From NCBI GenBank assembly GCA_965261645.1, contig CBDHDJ010000002.1, positions 186,001 to 250,000 on the forward strand: 64,000 nt of DNA. Direction: 5' to 3'. Origin of the DNA: CBDHDJ01 sp965261645 (GTDB lineage Bacteria > Pseudomonadota > Alphaproteobacteria > SHVV01). The notes beneath the pieces are model-generated. The model did no database searches and was not told where the DNA came from. It saw nothing but the letters and a program-made list of their open reading frames with translations. Numbering within the stretch: the stretch's first letter is position 1; each line of letters starts with the position of its first letter. The translations under genes and the position numbers were made by a program. Positions 50,006-57,557 of this stretch are shown here, in pieces.

Positions 50006-52524
50006 AGATCATCCGCGACGGTCTCGGTGAATACGGGATCGCCCGCAAGGTGGGGAATCCGCTCGTTGTGGGGGAAATCCTCCATCATCCTGGTCAACAG
50101 CGCGGAGGGAGTCGGTCCTTTCCCATTGCGCATTTTACGCAAGGCGTTCCGCCATCGCGTCCGGCCGTTTCTGCCGGTATATAGATCGGCGTCGTCTCCG
50201 CCCGCACGCTCCCACAATCCGTCGTCGTCCGGACCGCCGGGGTAGAGGTCGGCAGCCAGTTCTTGGAACGCCTCCCATTTGTCGGACTCGGAGATCGGTA
50301 CCAGCCCGTAAACGAGACGGTCCCACCAGTCAAACATGTCACAGCAGGTGCGGAGCGCAGGCTTGAGGTCCCGCCGGCCGGACTTGAACTGACCGAGCAG
50401 GTAGGCAGCCACGTCCTCCCATCGACGTTGCAGTACCAGCCGACCGATGCCCTCGGCATCGGGAGTGGCGAGGGACGTTGTGCGGGACGTCAACGTGTCG
50501 AGGAGTTGCAGGAATCGTCGCTGGTCGTAGCGACTGAGAGCTGCAACGATTCGCACAGCCGTGCCGGCACGGTTGGGAATCAGTGCATCGAGCGTCTGCT
50601 CGAGCTCGTCGTCCTCGAGGATTGCGGTTTGCAGATCCTGCTCGGGCGCAGTGGGGCCATGCGTGCCGGCCGCGTTCGTGACCCACCCGTTGGCGGTTCT
50701 GCTCAGCATCTTGTGGCGTGCACCATCTCCAATGCGAGACCAGATTTCCGGTCGGCGGGGATAGTTCCCGAGATCGGCGAGGGGCGTATCCGACAGTCGT
50801 TCGAGCAGCATTGGATCGGTCTGGCTGCTGTCCAGGAGGCGGTCGAGTATCGAATGAAATGCCGCCGCCGGATCGGTCGGGCCTCGCCAGGACTCGGGCT
50901 CGATCGCAAGCGCTTCGCGCCAGACCGCCTGCGCCGTGGTCGGCGTGAGATCGAGCCCGGCCAGTAGCTTTGGATCCTTGGCGACGGCTTGACCTGCAAG
51001 CCGCGGCATGCGCGGGTCTTCGATTTCCAGCGCGCACTCGACCAGTTCCGCCGGCTTGGCGCGCCGGAGGGCGGCCCGCAGACCTTCGAGGAAGGAAGGA
51101 TCTGTGTCGACCGCGACCTGCTGGCGTGCGGCATCGGACGGTGAGGCGCTGGCCGACAGGACGGTGCCGTAGAGACGAAGCCAGCCGCGAGACAGGGCAA
51201 GTGGTTCGAGGGTCGCGGCTGCTGCTCTATCGAGAGTACGCGGCGTCGCGCGCGCCAATCGTTCCTCGACCCCAGCTTCGGCGGGGACATGGGGGAACAG
51301 GGCGGTGACGATTTCGGGACGCATTGTTGTCCAGCGCCAGAAGGCTCTGGGGAAGGAGGACTTGGCCGAGCGTGCCGCGGCCGCGAGGCCATTCAGAATC
51401 GCACCTCGCCATTCCTCGACAGCGGCGTCGCTGGTTGTGGCGTCCTCGAGGACGGAGAGCATTTCGGTGTCCTGATCCTGGGCATAGCGGTTCTCGGCCA
51501 GCCATGTCGCGACCGCCTTCCAGACCCCCTTGGGCTCGGGGAATGCGGAAAGCTGGAGGTTCCGCAGTCGCAGAATCTCTTCGGCCCTGGCTCCCGACAG
51601 GGCATCGCACAACCGTTGGGCAAGGCGCTTCTTGCCAGCGTGGCCGGCATCTGAATCCGGCGACAGCTTCTCGATCAGTCTGATGACACCGGCGCGTCGG
51701 TCCAACGAAGATTCGCGTATGTCGAGCTGATAGGTCTGCTCGGCCAACCGCAGGTCGGGAAACGTAGCGGGCCGTACTTCCATCTGCTGCATGAACTCGA
51801 TGAGCGGGGTTGCTCCTGCATGACCGCTCAGGATCGCTGCAGCGAGGGAGTCCGGTTCGTGAGGCGTGGCGGTGTGGATGACCGGATGCTCGGACCAGCG
51901 CCCGGCGGTGGCATGGGGGGTGCATACCAGTGCCGGCATTGGCTGCTCGACCAAGTCGGGCGGGCCGAAGCTCAGACGGAAGGCGAAGCCTCGGCGGATT
52001 CCCGGCGGGAGATGCGCCCACAGGGCGACAACGAGATCGTCAAACCCGATATGGCCGAGCCGTACGACGGGGAAGGTTCCGGTCGCCGCGAGGGCCTCAG
52101 CCGCATCAACCAGGTCGATGGCTTGGGGAACGGGTGTTTGCGTGCAGGGGAGTCGCACCGTGGTCGCGTCGGGGCGTTGTCCGTCTGAAGCGGCCAGCAG
52201 TCGCAGAAGAGGTTGCAGATCCGGGGCCTCCACCAGTTCATCCAGGGGAGCCAGGACGGCATGCGAGAAGACCATTCCGCCCCGCGACGCGGCCGTGTCG
52301 TGAAAGGTCCGGGACAGCACATATCGATCCTGGTAGGGAAAGCCGCGGAGGAAGGGTGACCATTCGGCATCGGGCGGGGCGGTGTCGGGAAGGTCGAGCC
52401 GCTGGACGATGGCCGTCGAAACCGCGTCGTCTCCGCTTGAGGCCAGGAGAGAGTGCCCGCCGCGAGATTCGCCATACAGGGCTTGCTCAATCTGCATGTT
52501 GGGCGCGCTCGATGTTGCCGTCAC
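50002..52524 (-). CDS. GAP1-like GTPase-associated protein with C-terminal EAD1 domain
   Basis: 840 residues. The N-terminus IEQALYGESRGGHSLLASSG, WSPFLRGFPYQDRYVLSRTF and GGMVFSHAVLAPLDEL match the GTPase-associated protein 1 (GAP1-N) family described in GTPase-centred conflict systems. The middle is a long helical region. The last 90 residues (LYPGGPDDDGLWERAGGD, RTRWRNALRKMRNGKGPTP, MMEDFPHNERIPHLA) repeat the caspase's EAD1 domain. It probably bridges GTPase and caspase. The start is a GTG overlapping the GTPase stop; an ATG at 52497 just before MQIEQALYGE is an equally good choice. Confidence 0.75.
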   Translation of the reverse strand: MTATSSAPNMQIEQALYGESRGGHSLLASSGDDAVSTAIVQRLDLPDTAPPDAEWSPFLRGFPYQDRYVLSRTFHDTAASRGGMVFSHAVLAPLDELVEAPDLQPLLRLLAASDGQRPDATTVRLPCTQTPVPQAIDLVDAAEALAATGTFPVVRLGHIGFDDLVVALWAHLPPGIRRGFAFRLSFGPPDLVEQPMPALVCTPHATAGRWSEHPVIHTATPHEPDSLAAAILSGHAGATPLIEFMQQMEVRPATFPDLRLAEQTYQLDIRESSLDRRAGVIRLIEKLSPDSDAGHAGKKRLAQRLCDALSGARAEEILRLRNLQLSAFPEPKGVWKAVATWLAENRYAQDQDTEMLSVLEDATTSDAAVEEWRGAILNGLAAAARSAKSSFPRAFWRWTTMRPEIVTALFPHVPAEAGVEERLARATPRTLDRAAAATLEPLALSRGWLRLYGTVLSASASPSDAARQQVAVDTDPSFLEGLRAALRRAKPAELVECALEIEDPRMPRLAGQAVAKDPKLLAGLDLTPTTAQAVWREALAIEPESWRGPTDPAAAFHSILDRLLDSSQTDPMLLERLSDTPLADLGNYPRRPEIWSRIGDGARHKMLSRTANGWVTNAAGTHGPTAPEQDLQTAILEDDELEQTLDALIPNRAGTAVRIVAALSRYDQRRFLQLLDTLTSRTTSLATPDAEGIGRLVLQRRWEDVAAYLLGQFKSGRRDLKPALRTCCDMFDWWDRLVYGLVPISESDKWEAFQELAADLYPGGPDDDGLWERAGGDDADLYTGRNGRTRWRNALRKMRNGKGPTPSALLTRMMEDFPHNERIPHLAGDPVFTETVADDL

Positions 52525-53354
52525 GAAGGCTCGGCGAGGAGTTCTTGGATTGGGAGAGTCAGATCAGGGGATTGAGTAGCGTCCTCAAGAACGACATAGC
52601 CGAATTGCTCCGAACCTTTGGTGATGTAGTCCTTGTCGGGTTTCTTCTTGTCGAGCGCGCGCGCGAGCGCGGACAGTCCGAGCACCGAGCAGTCCGTCCA
52701 GTTGCTCGCGACAAAGTCGCCGAACATGGGCAGGCGTTCATGCAACACGTCGATCGGTGTTCCGGGATTTTTCATCTCGTCCCAGCAGGTCAGGAGAACG
52801 ACGAGACGGGGCAATCGGCCGATGCGCTTGCTTGATGTCGACTGGGCGTAGAAGAGAATTTGAAGAAGCTCGATCAAGCGGGCCTGATCCGAGAGTCGCC
52901 CTTCCCGGGCTTCTTTGCTGTTCCCCTTCAGGGACGTGAGAGGACGCGAGAAGATGTCGTCGGCCGCTCGGGTCGTTTGGAGGCGGATCATCAGCAGCCA
53001 TGCCGAGGACTCGGCGATACGCGTCAGCCAGGCGCGGGGAAGCTGTCGGTCGTCGATGATGTCCTTGACTTGCTCGCCGCCGTAGTCGGGCCAAATCAGA
53101 TCAGCCTTGCGGCCCTGGTCATCGACGATCGGCCAGCGGCTTTCGTGGTAGACGGAGGTGGCCGTATGGTCAGCCGACAGTCCGGCATCGAGACTGGCCA
53201 TGACAGCTTGGAAGGGCTGGAGATTCGTGGCTGCTCCGCGCATTCGGATTCTTCCGTCTTCTCGCATGAGGCGCTTCAGTAGCTGAGCTCCGTAGTGGGA
53301 CTTGCCCACCCCGGATTCGCCGATCAGCAGGATGGACTTGTCGAGCACTTCCAT
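52521..53354 (-). CDS. P-loop GTPase of the conflict system (DO-GTPase1-like)
   Basis: 277 residues. Walker A LLIGESGVGKSHYG (12-19), a DxxG-type IWPDYGGEQVKDI, and a base-recognition-like VVLLTCWDEM. This layout fits the first of the paired GTPases (double-GTPase type) coded next to GAP1. It is thought to sense or regulate downstream effectors. It starts 3 bases after the end of the second GTPase gene and overlaps the GAP1 start, so all are one operon. Confidence 0.75.
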   Translation of the reverse strand: MEVLDKSILLIGESGVGKSHYGAQLLKRLMREDGRIRMRGAATNLQPFQAVMASLDAGLSADHTATSVYHESRWPIVDDQGRKADLIWPDYGGEQVKDIIDDRQLPRAWLTRIAESSAWLLMIRLQTTRAADDIFSRPLTSLKGNSKEAREGRLSDQARLIELLQILFYAQSTSSKRIGRLPRLVVLLTCWDEMKNPGTPIDVLHERLPMFGDFVASNWTDCSVLGLSALARALDKKKPDKDYITKGSEQFGYVVLEDATQSPDLTLPIQELLAEPS

Positions 53355-53357
53355 GGC

Positions 53358-53727
53358 CTACCTCGCGCTAAATCTGAAAAGGGGATCGGAATTGTCGGCG
53401 GCGGGTTCCGGGAGTCGAACGGTGGGTCGCCGGATGTTGAGAACCCAGCGAAGTAGATCCAGAAATCCTTGCACGTTGTCCGTTTCATCGGGGTTGCGCA
53501 TGATGGTGACGGCAAATTCGGGAGTGTTCGGCATCAGCTTGAGCACTGCGGATCGCACCGCTTTTTCGATCTCATCAGAGATCGGGACATCGGATTTGGT
53601 CCAGACGAGGGCGACGGGTCTCCCTCGAAGCTCGTCGGCCAGGCGTCGGGCAAGGAGTTGAATGCCAGAGCGCGCGGCGCCCAGGTGGGGTCCTGCCAAC
53701 GCTTCGCGATCTGCGACCAACACGAAG
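53358..53727 (-). pseudogene. Second GTPase of the conflict system, 5' part lost at IS21 element
   Basis: The remaining 122 codons begin FVLVADREALAGPHLGAARS and include LVWTKSDVPISDEI (TKSD base-recognition motif) and the tail WVLNIRRPTVRLPEPAADNS. The P-loop half is missing; the coding frame meets the IS terminus at 53728. It matches a DO-GTPase2-like protein. Without its P-loop it cannot bind GTP, so the system is probably crippled, and its promoter is lost or replaced by the IS. Confidence 0.75.
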
Positions 53728-53841
53728 TGAGAACGGCGGTGACAAATTAGTCCACGGAAGCGGCGGGATTTCCCAGCCGCGGGCGGAGTAAAACTCTGCC
53801 ACCTGTAGCCTTCGATCTTTTTTGAGATGGAAGGCGGGAGG

Positions 53842-55341
53842 ATGTACACCGTGGACCTATATCTGCGCGTTCGGCTGGCCTGCCATGTTGATGGTCTGAG
53901 CCAGCGAGAGGCGGCAAGTCGGTTTGGCATTGCGCGCGAGACGGTGAGGAAGATGCTGCGGCATTCGGAACCGCCGGGATATCGGCGACGCCAGCCACCG
54001 AAACGCCCGAAACTGGCCCCCTTCACGGATATCATCGACCGTATTCTGGAGGAGGACCGAACGGTTCACCGTAAGCAGCACCACACGGCGAAGCGTATAT
54101 TCGAGCGCCTTCGCGACGAACATGGCTTCACGGGCAAAGAGACCATCGTGAAGGATTACGTTCGGGAACGGCGCCTTCGTCGGCGTGAGATGTTTGTGCC
54201 GTTGTCACATCCTCCGGGCCATGCTCAAGCGGACTTTGGCGAGGCGGATGCGATCATCGCCGGCGTCAAGTATCGGGCGCATTTTTTCGTCATGACACTT
54301 CCCCACAGCGATGCCTGCTTCGTTGCGGCCTACCCGGCGGCGACGACGGAGGCCTGGCTGGACGGGCACAACAGAGCCTTTGTTTTTTTCGGCGGCGTTC
54401 CCCAATCGATTCTTTACGACAACGACAAGTGTCTGGTGTCGCGCATCTTGTCAGATGGCACGCGGCAACGAACGCGGCCGTTCAGCGGGCTGCAGTCCCA
54501 TTACCTCTTCGAGGACCGCTACGGCCGTCCCGGCAAGGGTAACGACAAAGGCAATGTGGAGGGGGTGGTCGGCTATGCCCGGCGGAACTTCATGACGCCG
54601 CTTCCCCGGTTCGCGAGCTGGGACGCCTTCAATGGCCACCTGGAAGAGCAATGCCGCAACCGGCAAGGCAACGTCCTGCGCGGCCACCGCGAGAGCATCG
54701 GCGAACGGTTTGTGCGTGACCGCGAAGCGTTGAAGAGGCCACTGCCGGCACCGTTCGACGCGTGCGACAAGCAGGGCACGCGGGTCAACTCGCTGTCCCT
54801 GGTGCGCTACCGGACGAATGACTATTCCGTGCCCGTCGCCTACGGCCATCAGGAAGTCTGGATCCGTGGCTATGTCCACGAGGTGGTTATCGGTTGCGGC
54901 GCCGGGATCATTGCCCGACACCCCCGTTCCTACGACCGGGAAGATATGGTCTTCGATCCGATCCACTACCTGCCTTTGCTGGAGCACAAGATCGGTGCCC
55001 TGGATCAGGCCGCGCCGCTAGCCGGATGGGAACTGCCTGATGCCTTCCCAACCCTGCGCCGTCTCCTGGAGGCGCGCATGGGCAAGGCCGGCAAGCGGGA
55101 ATACGTCCAGGTCCTTCGGCTTCTGGAGACCTTCGATCTCGAGGTGCTTCACGGCGCGGTGAAGGACGCCCTGCGCCTGGGTGCGATCGGCTACGACGCC
55201 GTCAAACACCTTGTGCTGTGCCGTATCGAGCGACGCCCGCCCAAACTCGACCTGGATATCTATCCCTACCTGCCTCGGGCCAACGTGGCGACCACGGCCG
55301 CCGCCAGTTATATGAGCTTGTTGGGTGGAGGCGCGTCATGA
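53842..55341 (+). CDS. istA: IS21-family transposase IstA
   Basis: 499 residues. An N-terminal HTH (GLSQREAASRFGIARETVRK), rve/DDE core with QADFGEADAIIAGVK (first Asp), VPQSILYDNDKCLV (second Asp) and GRPGKGNDKGNVEGVVGYAR (Glu). It catalyses strand transfer with IstB as its ATPase partner. A gggagg ribosome site precedes the ATG at 53842; an ATG five codons earlier is less likely. Intact by length. Confidence 0.9.
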   Translation: MYTVDLYLRVRLACHVDGLSQREAASRFGIARETVRKMLRHSEPPGYRRRQPPKRPKLAPFTDIIDRILEEDRTVHRKQHHTAKRIFERLRDEHGFTGKETIVKDYVRERRLRRREMFVPLSHPPGHAQADFGEADAIIAGVKYRAHFFVMTLPHSDACFVAAYPAATTEAWLDGHNRAFVFFGGVPQSILYDNDKCLVSRILSDGTRQRTRPFSGLQSHYLFEDRYGRPGKGNDKGNVEGVVGYARRNFMTPLPRFASWDAFNGHLEEQCRNRQGNVLRGHRESIGERFVRDREALKRPLPAPFDACDKQGTRVNSLSLVRYRTNDYSVPVAYGHQEVWIRGYVHEVVIGCGAGIIARHPRSYDREDMVFDPIHYLPLLEHKIGALDQAAPLAGWELPDAFPTLRRLLEARMGKAGKREYVQVLRLLETFDLEVLHGAVKDALRLGAIGYDAVKHLVLCRIERRPPKLDLDIYPYLPRANVATTAAASYMSLLGGGAS

Positions 55342-56108
55342 CCGATACGCCGCAAGTGTTGCTGGCCCATCACCTCAAGACCCTGAAACTGCCGACGTTC
55401 CTGCGCGAATACGACAAGCTGGCCCGCCAATGCGCCACCGAGGGCGCCGACCATGTGCGGTATCTTGTCCGTCTGACCGAGTTGGAACTGATCGACCGTG
55501 AGCGCCGCATGGTCGAGCGGCGGATCAGACAGGCCAGGTTCCCCGCCGTCAAAAGCCTCGACAGCTTCGACTTCAAGGCCATCGCATCGCTCAACAAGAT
55601 GCTGGTTCTAGAGTTGGCGCGATGCGAATACGTCGAGCGTCGTGAGAATATCATCGCGCTCGGCAACAGCGGAACCGGCAAGACCCATATCGCCCTCGGT
55701 CTCGGTCTGGCGGCCTGCCAAAAGGGGCTCTCCGTCGGCTTCCTCACGGCCGCTGCCCTGGTTCATGAACTGATGGAGGCCAGGGATGAAAAACGCCTGT
55801 TGCGCCTGCAGAAGCAACTGGCAAAGTATCACCTTCTGATCATCGACGAACTCGGCTTCGTGCCGCTCTCGAAGACCGGCGCCGAGCTGCTGTTCGAAGT
55901 CTTCAGCCAGCGCTACGAGCGGGGCTCGATCCTGGTGACCTCCAACTTGCCGTTCGATGAGTGGACGGAGATATTCGGCTCGGAACGCCTGACCGGGGCT
56001 TTGCTGGACCGCCTCACCCACCATGTCCATATCCTGGAAATGAACGGCGAGAGCTATCGTCTCAACCAAAGCCAAAAACGGCGGAAATTCCCCAAAATAC
56101 CTGCTTAA
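55338..56108 (+). CDS. istB: IS21-family helper ATPase IstB
   Basis: 256 residues. Walker A ALGNSGTGKTHIALGLG, Walker B LLIIDELGFVPLSK and the DnaC/DnaA-like VTSNLPFDEWTEIFGSERL. It assembles on target DNA and delivers it to IstA. Its ATG overlaps the istA stop (ATGA), the usual coupling in IS21 elements. Confidence 0.9.
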   Translation: MTDTPQVLLAHHLKTLKLPTFLREYDKLARQCATEGADHVRYLVRLTELELIDRERRMVERRIRQARFPAVKSLDSFDFKAIASLNKMLVLELARCEYVERRENIIALGNSGTGKTHIALGLGLAACQKGLSVGFLTAAALVHELMEARDEKRLLRLQKQLAKYHLLIIDELGFVPLSKTGAELLFEVFSQRYERGSILVTSNLPFDEWTEIFGSERLTGALLDRLTHHVHILEMNGESYRLNQSQKRRKFPKIPA

Positions 56109-56223
56109 CCGCCGGTGCAAATGGTTGACCCGGTGGGTCCACAGGAACCTCCCACGCTGCTTCGCTCCGCGTAACACAAGCGCTACACGAAGCAGCGCGG
56201 GTCTACCGGGACAACCCCCCAAC

Positions 56224-56251
56224 ACCGCATACCGCATACCGCATACCGCAT
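56224..56251. repeat. Short tandem repeat, accgcat x4
   Basis: Four perfect 7-base units in the non-coding right end of the IS21 element. A slippage-prone microsatellite; no spacers, so not CRISPR. Confidence 0.85.
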
Positions 56252-56311
56252 AACGTTAAGTGGACTAGTTTTGCTCCGCCCGGGTGGACTAATTTTGCTC
56301 CGCCGTTGACA

Positions 56312-56569
56312 GCGCGTGCCGTCGGGAAAGCGGATCTCCTGGCCCGTTCCGGGCTCGTAGCCGAGGACGAGCTTGACCTCGGCCAGCGTATACATGCCGG
56401 CGGCGTACCATTCCGCCCCGCTGGTGGTGCGCCACAGGTTCCACGCCGGCACCGCGACGACCATGAAGGCGGCGAGCATCATCGCCGCCTGCACCAGCTG
56501 GCCCCACATGCGCAGCCCGTGGAAGACGGTCTGCCCGCCCCGCAGCGTGCTGCCGCCGAGGCCCCGCAT
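56312..56569 (-). pseudogene. traD: traD (VirD4-like coupling protein) N-terminal fragment cut by IS21
   Basis: Eighty-six codons from an ATG: RGGQTVFHGLRMWGQLVQAA, a membrane helix (MMLAAFMVVAVPAWNLW) and YTLAEVKLVLGYEPGTGQEI, then the IS terminus. This resembles the N-terminal membrane part of F-type TraD coupling proteins. The ATPase motor is not in the window. Its position after traG and before the end of the transfer block fits. If no other copy exists, transfer would be blocked. Confidence 0.6.
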
Positions 56570-56617
56570 CAGGCGGTCCCCGCGCCCGGGGACGCAGCCG
56601 CCGCGCCGGCCGCGCGC

Positions 56618-57022
56618 TCACGCCTCCTCATCGCCGCCGCTCTCCTCGGGAGCGCCCGCACCCGGGCCACCGTCCTTCGGCCGCGGCGACAAGACGTTCA
56701 CCATGCCCTGCGGCCCGGCGACGACGATCTCGGTGACCTTCTGCGCCTTGCCCTCCCGGTCTTGGTACTCGCGCCGGGCGATCCGCCCCTCGACCAGCAC
56801 CGCCGCGCCCTTGGCGACCATCGTCTCCACCGCCTTGACCGCGCCACCGAAGACCGCGATCCGGTGCCATTCCGTCGCCTCGGCCGGCTGGCCGTCCTTG
56901 CCCGTCCACTTCTGCGTCGTCGCAAGGGTGAACGACGCCGCCCTCTCGCCGCTGCGCAGCTCGCGGATCTCGGGGTCGCGCCCCGCGCGGCCCAGCAGTG
57001 TCACCCGGTTGATGTCGAGCAT
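56618..57022 (-). CDS. ssb: Second single-stranded DNA-binding protein
   Basis: 134 residues. OB-fold signature INRVTLLGRAGRDPEIREL, ATTQKWTGKDGQ, TEWHRIAVFGGAVKAVETMV and LVEGRIARREYQDREGKAQK. The C-terminus ends in acidic GGDEEA without the usual final Phe. It differs strongly from the ssb at 20928. It lies inside the transfer block between traD and traG and is likely carried for conjugation. Ribosome site rich in aggagga precedes the ATG. Confidence 0.9.
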   Translation of the reverse strand: MLDINRVTLLGRAGRDPEIRELRSGERAASFTLATTQKWTGKDGQPAEATEWHRIAVFGGAVKAVETMVAKGAAVLVEGRIARREYQDREGKAQKVTEIVVAGPQGMVNVLSPRPKDGGPGAGAPEESGGDEEA

Positions 57023-57198
57023 CGTCGTTTCCTCCTCTTCGGTTGCGATATGCGGCCGTCATGGCGGCCGCGACGGCCCCGCGCCGGGCGCCGCCGGGAG
57101 GCGGAGCCGGGGCGGGGCGGGGGCGAAGGGACGGGGGCCGGAGAGGGCCTCCGGTCCTGGCAATCCGCGCCGCGGCCGCTACCATGGAGATCCTGAAC

Positions 57199-57543
57199 AT
57201 GAGTGGAACATCCACGGACTCCCGCTCGCGTACGACCTGGCGCGAGCGCATCTTCGTGCTCGCCGGGCTCATGCTCGCGGCCCTCTACACGGCCGCGTCG
57301 CTCGCGCTCGGCGCCGGTGCGGAGGCGATCGGACCGCTCTGGATGGCGGCCATCGCCTGGACCGTGCCCGCGAGCCTCGCGGGCGCGCTCCGGCGCGGTT
57401 TCCGGCGCCGCGACTGGTCCGCCTTCCGCGGCTACGAGCTTCCGGACGGGCGCGACGAGCGCATCGACTGGGCCACCCAGACGGGCCAGTACGCGTTCAT
57501 GCCTATCGCCGAGGAGCACGAGCGCCTGATGCGCGGGGACTGA
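57199..57543 (+). CDS. Small two-helix membrane protein opposite traG/ssb
   Basis: 114 residues. Two hydrophobic stretches (FVLAGLMLAALYTAASLAL and PLWMAAIAWTVPASLAGAL) then a basic-acidic soluble tail. It is the only forward gene of this block, divergent from ssb and convergent with traG. An upstream ATG at 57184 is possible, but ggag sits at the right distance from 57199. Role unknown, possibly surface exclusion or regulation. Confidence 0.6.
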   Translation: MSGTSTDSRSRTTWRERIFVLAGLMLAALYTAASLALGAGAEAIGPLWMAAIAWTVPASLAGALRRGFRRRDWSAFRGYELPDGRDERIDWATQTGQYAFMPIAEEHERLMRGD

Positions 57544-57557
57544 GCGCAGGTCCCCCG

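Larger units (their letters stand above)
53728..56311 (+). mobile_element. IS21-family insertion sequence, apparently complete
   Basis: 2584 bp with imperfect 28-base terminal inverted repeats (tgagaacggcggtgacaaat at the left, tgtcaacggcggagcaaaat read inward from the right). It encodes istA and istB. Two 21-base subterminal direct repeats (56260-56280, 56284-56304) fit the multiple transposase sites of IS21. The flanks (cacgaag and gcgcgtg) share no target duplication, and the genes on either side are unrelated. Confidence 0.85.

Noticed and set aside
56224..56251. Tandem accgcat units as a CRISPR
   Set aside because: Units are contiguous with no spacers and far too short.
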